NCBI GenBank assembly: GCA_050633105.1
Contig: JBOEFW010000026.1
Span: 1-64,000, forward strand
Direction of reading: 5' to 3'
DNA: 64,000 nucleotides
From: Aureispira sp050633105
GTDB taxonomy: Bacteria > Bacteroidota > Bacteroidia > Chitinophagales > Saprospiraceae
The translations under genes and the position numbers were made by a program. Shown here in pieces: positions 63,622 through 64,000 of the stretch (positions within the stretch are counted from its first letter, which is position 1; each line of letters starts with the position of its first letter). The notes under the pieces were generated by a model, which worked only from the letters and a program-made list of their open reading frames with translations, was not told the DNA's origin and did not search any database.

Positions 63622-64000
63622 ATGATAAAACAGCAAATAGAAGAGCAATTGTCCTCTAAGAAAGAGGCTTTGGAGGCACTGCTTAAGCAATATAATCTTA
63701 CCGCATCCACTGCTTTGACAGCCCAACAACTGGCCATCGTAAAACAAGCCTATCAAGTTTTAGGCATATCAGAAGCTCCTTTAGCTATTGGAAAGAAAAC
63801 TTTTATCGAATATGTACAAGATTGGGTAAAGGACTTTATTTCGATTTTAGATGAGAAGAGAAGAACCGATATTAAAATTCCAGTACCAGATATTATTACT
63901 TCACTTAGAGAAAAAATTAGGAAGCCAGATTTTCCAATTTCTAAGTTGTTGTGGAAACATCTCAAAACAGAAATCAATAAACTTGCTTCTCCTACTACTG
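63622..64000 (+). CDS. Protein of unknown function (partial)
   Basis: An ATG at 63622 opens a frame that stays open to the window end (126 codons). It begins MIKQQIEEQLSSKKEALEAL, a helix-rich segment, followed by QQLAIVKQAYQVLGI, FIEYVQDWVKDFISILDEKR and a helical LLWKHLKTEINKL. There is no signal peptide. The family is not recognised. It is collinear with the preceding unknown gene, 87 bases apart. Confidence 0.6.
   Translation, partial: MIKQQIEEQLSSKKEALEALLKQYNLTASTALTAQQLAIVKQAYQVLGISEAPLAIGKKTFIEYVQDWVKDFISILDEKRRTDIKIPVPDIITSLREKIRKPDFPISKLLWKHLKTEINKLASPTT

Overview
The window looks like a chromosomal segment of an AT-rich Bacteroidota bacterium, most plausibly of the Saprospiria type; no 16S gene or species marker is present, so the genus is a guess. 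Supporting signs are two secreted proteins with C-terminal type IX secretion sorting domains, a textbook Bacteroidota promoter (TTTG, 19 bases, TATCTTTG) before rplY, a fragment of a Bacteroidota-type LytS/YehU sensor kinase, the gene order coaX / outer-membrane protein / TPR protein, and the block RDD / SpoIIM / DUF4129 / DUF4350 / MoxR. I see no tRNA, rRNA, CRISPR array, integrase or intact transposase.

Layout. 1-7.4 kb: cut-off sensor kinase, small ExbB-like membrane protein, Crp/Fnr regulator, lipoprotein, a long fibre protein with 17-residue repeats and an S74 chaperone domain, a T9SS-sorted protein and a small membrane protein. 7.5-15 kb: ALDH7-type aldehyde dehydrogenase, MITE-like element, glycosyltransferase, subtilisin lipoprotein, TPR-like protein, TraB/GumN protein. 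15-24.4 kb: 1200-residue T9SS beta-propeller/PKD protein, small exported protein, PQQ-type propeller, and a three-gene unit (beta-barrel, Rieske/glutamate-synthase-like flavoprotein, cysteine-bearing membrane protein). 25-33.4 kb: flavin reductase, a HisC-like protein that has lost its PLP lysine, an ArsA/Get3d-like ATPase with an HSP20-like tail, a decayed gene, then coaX, outer-membrane and TPR genes. 33.6-43.4 kb: M1 aminopeptidase lipoprotein, GNAT, DUF2279, membrane patatin, rplY and pth. 43.8-49.1 kb: four tandem paralogous secreted YD-like repeat proteins. 49.7-54.1 kb: DUF58, then a two-gene Septu-like (PtuA/PtuB) anti-phage module. 54.1-62.2 kb: zinc-ribbon protein, MDR oxidoreductase, RDD protein and the SpoIIM-DUF4129-DUF4350-MoxR-DUF5522 operon. 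62.3-64 kb: two proteins of unknown function, the second cut by the window end.

The most notable item is the Septu-like pair at 51.0-54.0 kb. Its ATPase carries an extra N-terminal region of about 300 residues that I do not recognise, it starts 5 bases after a DUF58 gene, and that DUF58 gene lies about 10 kb away from the MoxR operon it normally belongs to. Next in interest are the HisC-like pseudoenzyme beside the Get3d-like ATPase, the Rieske/flavoprotein operon, and the four-paralogue array.
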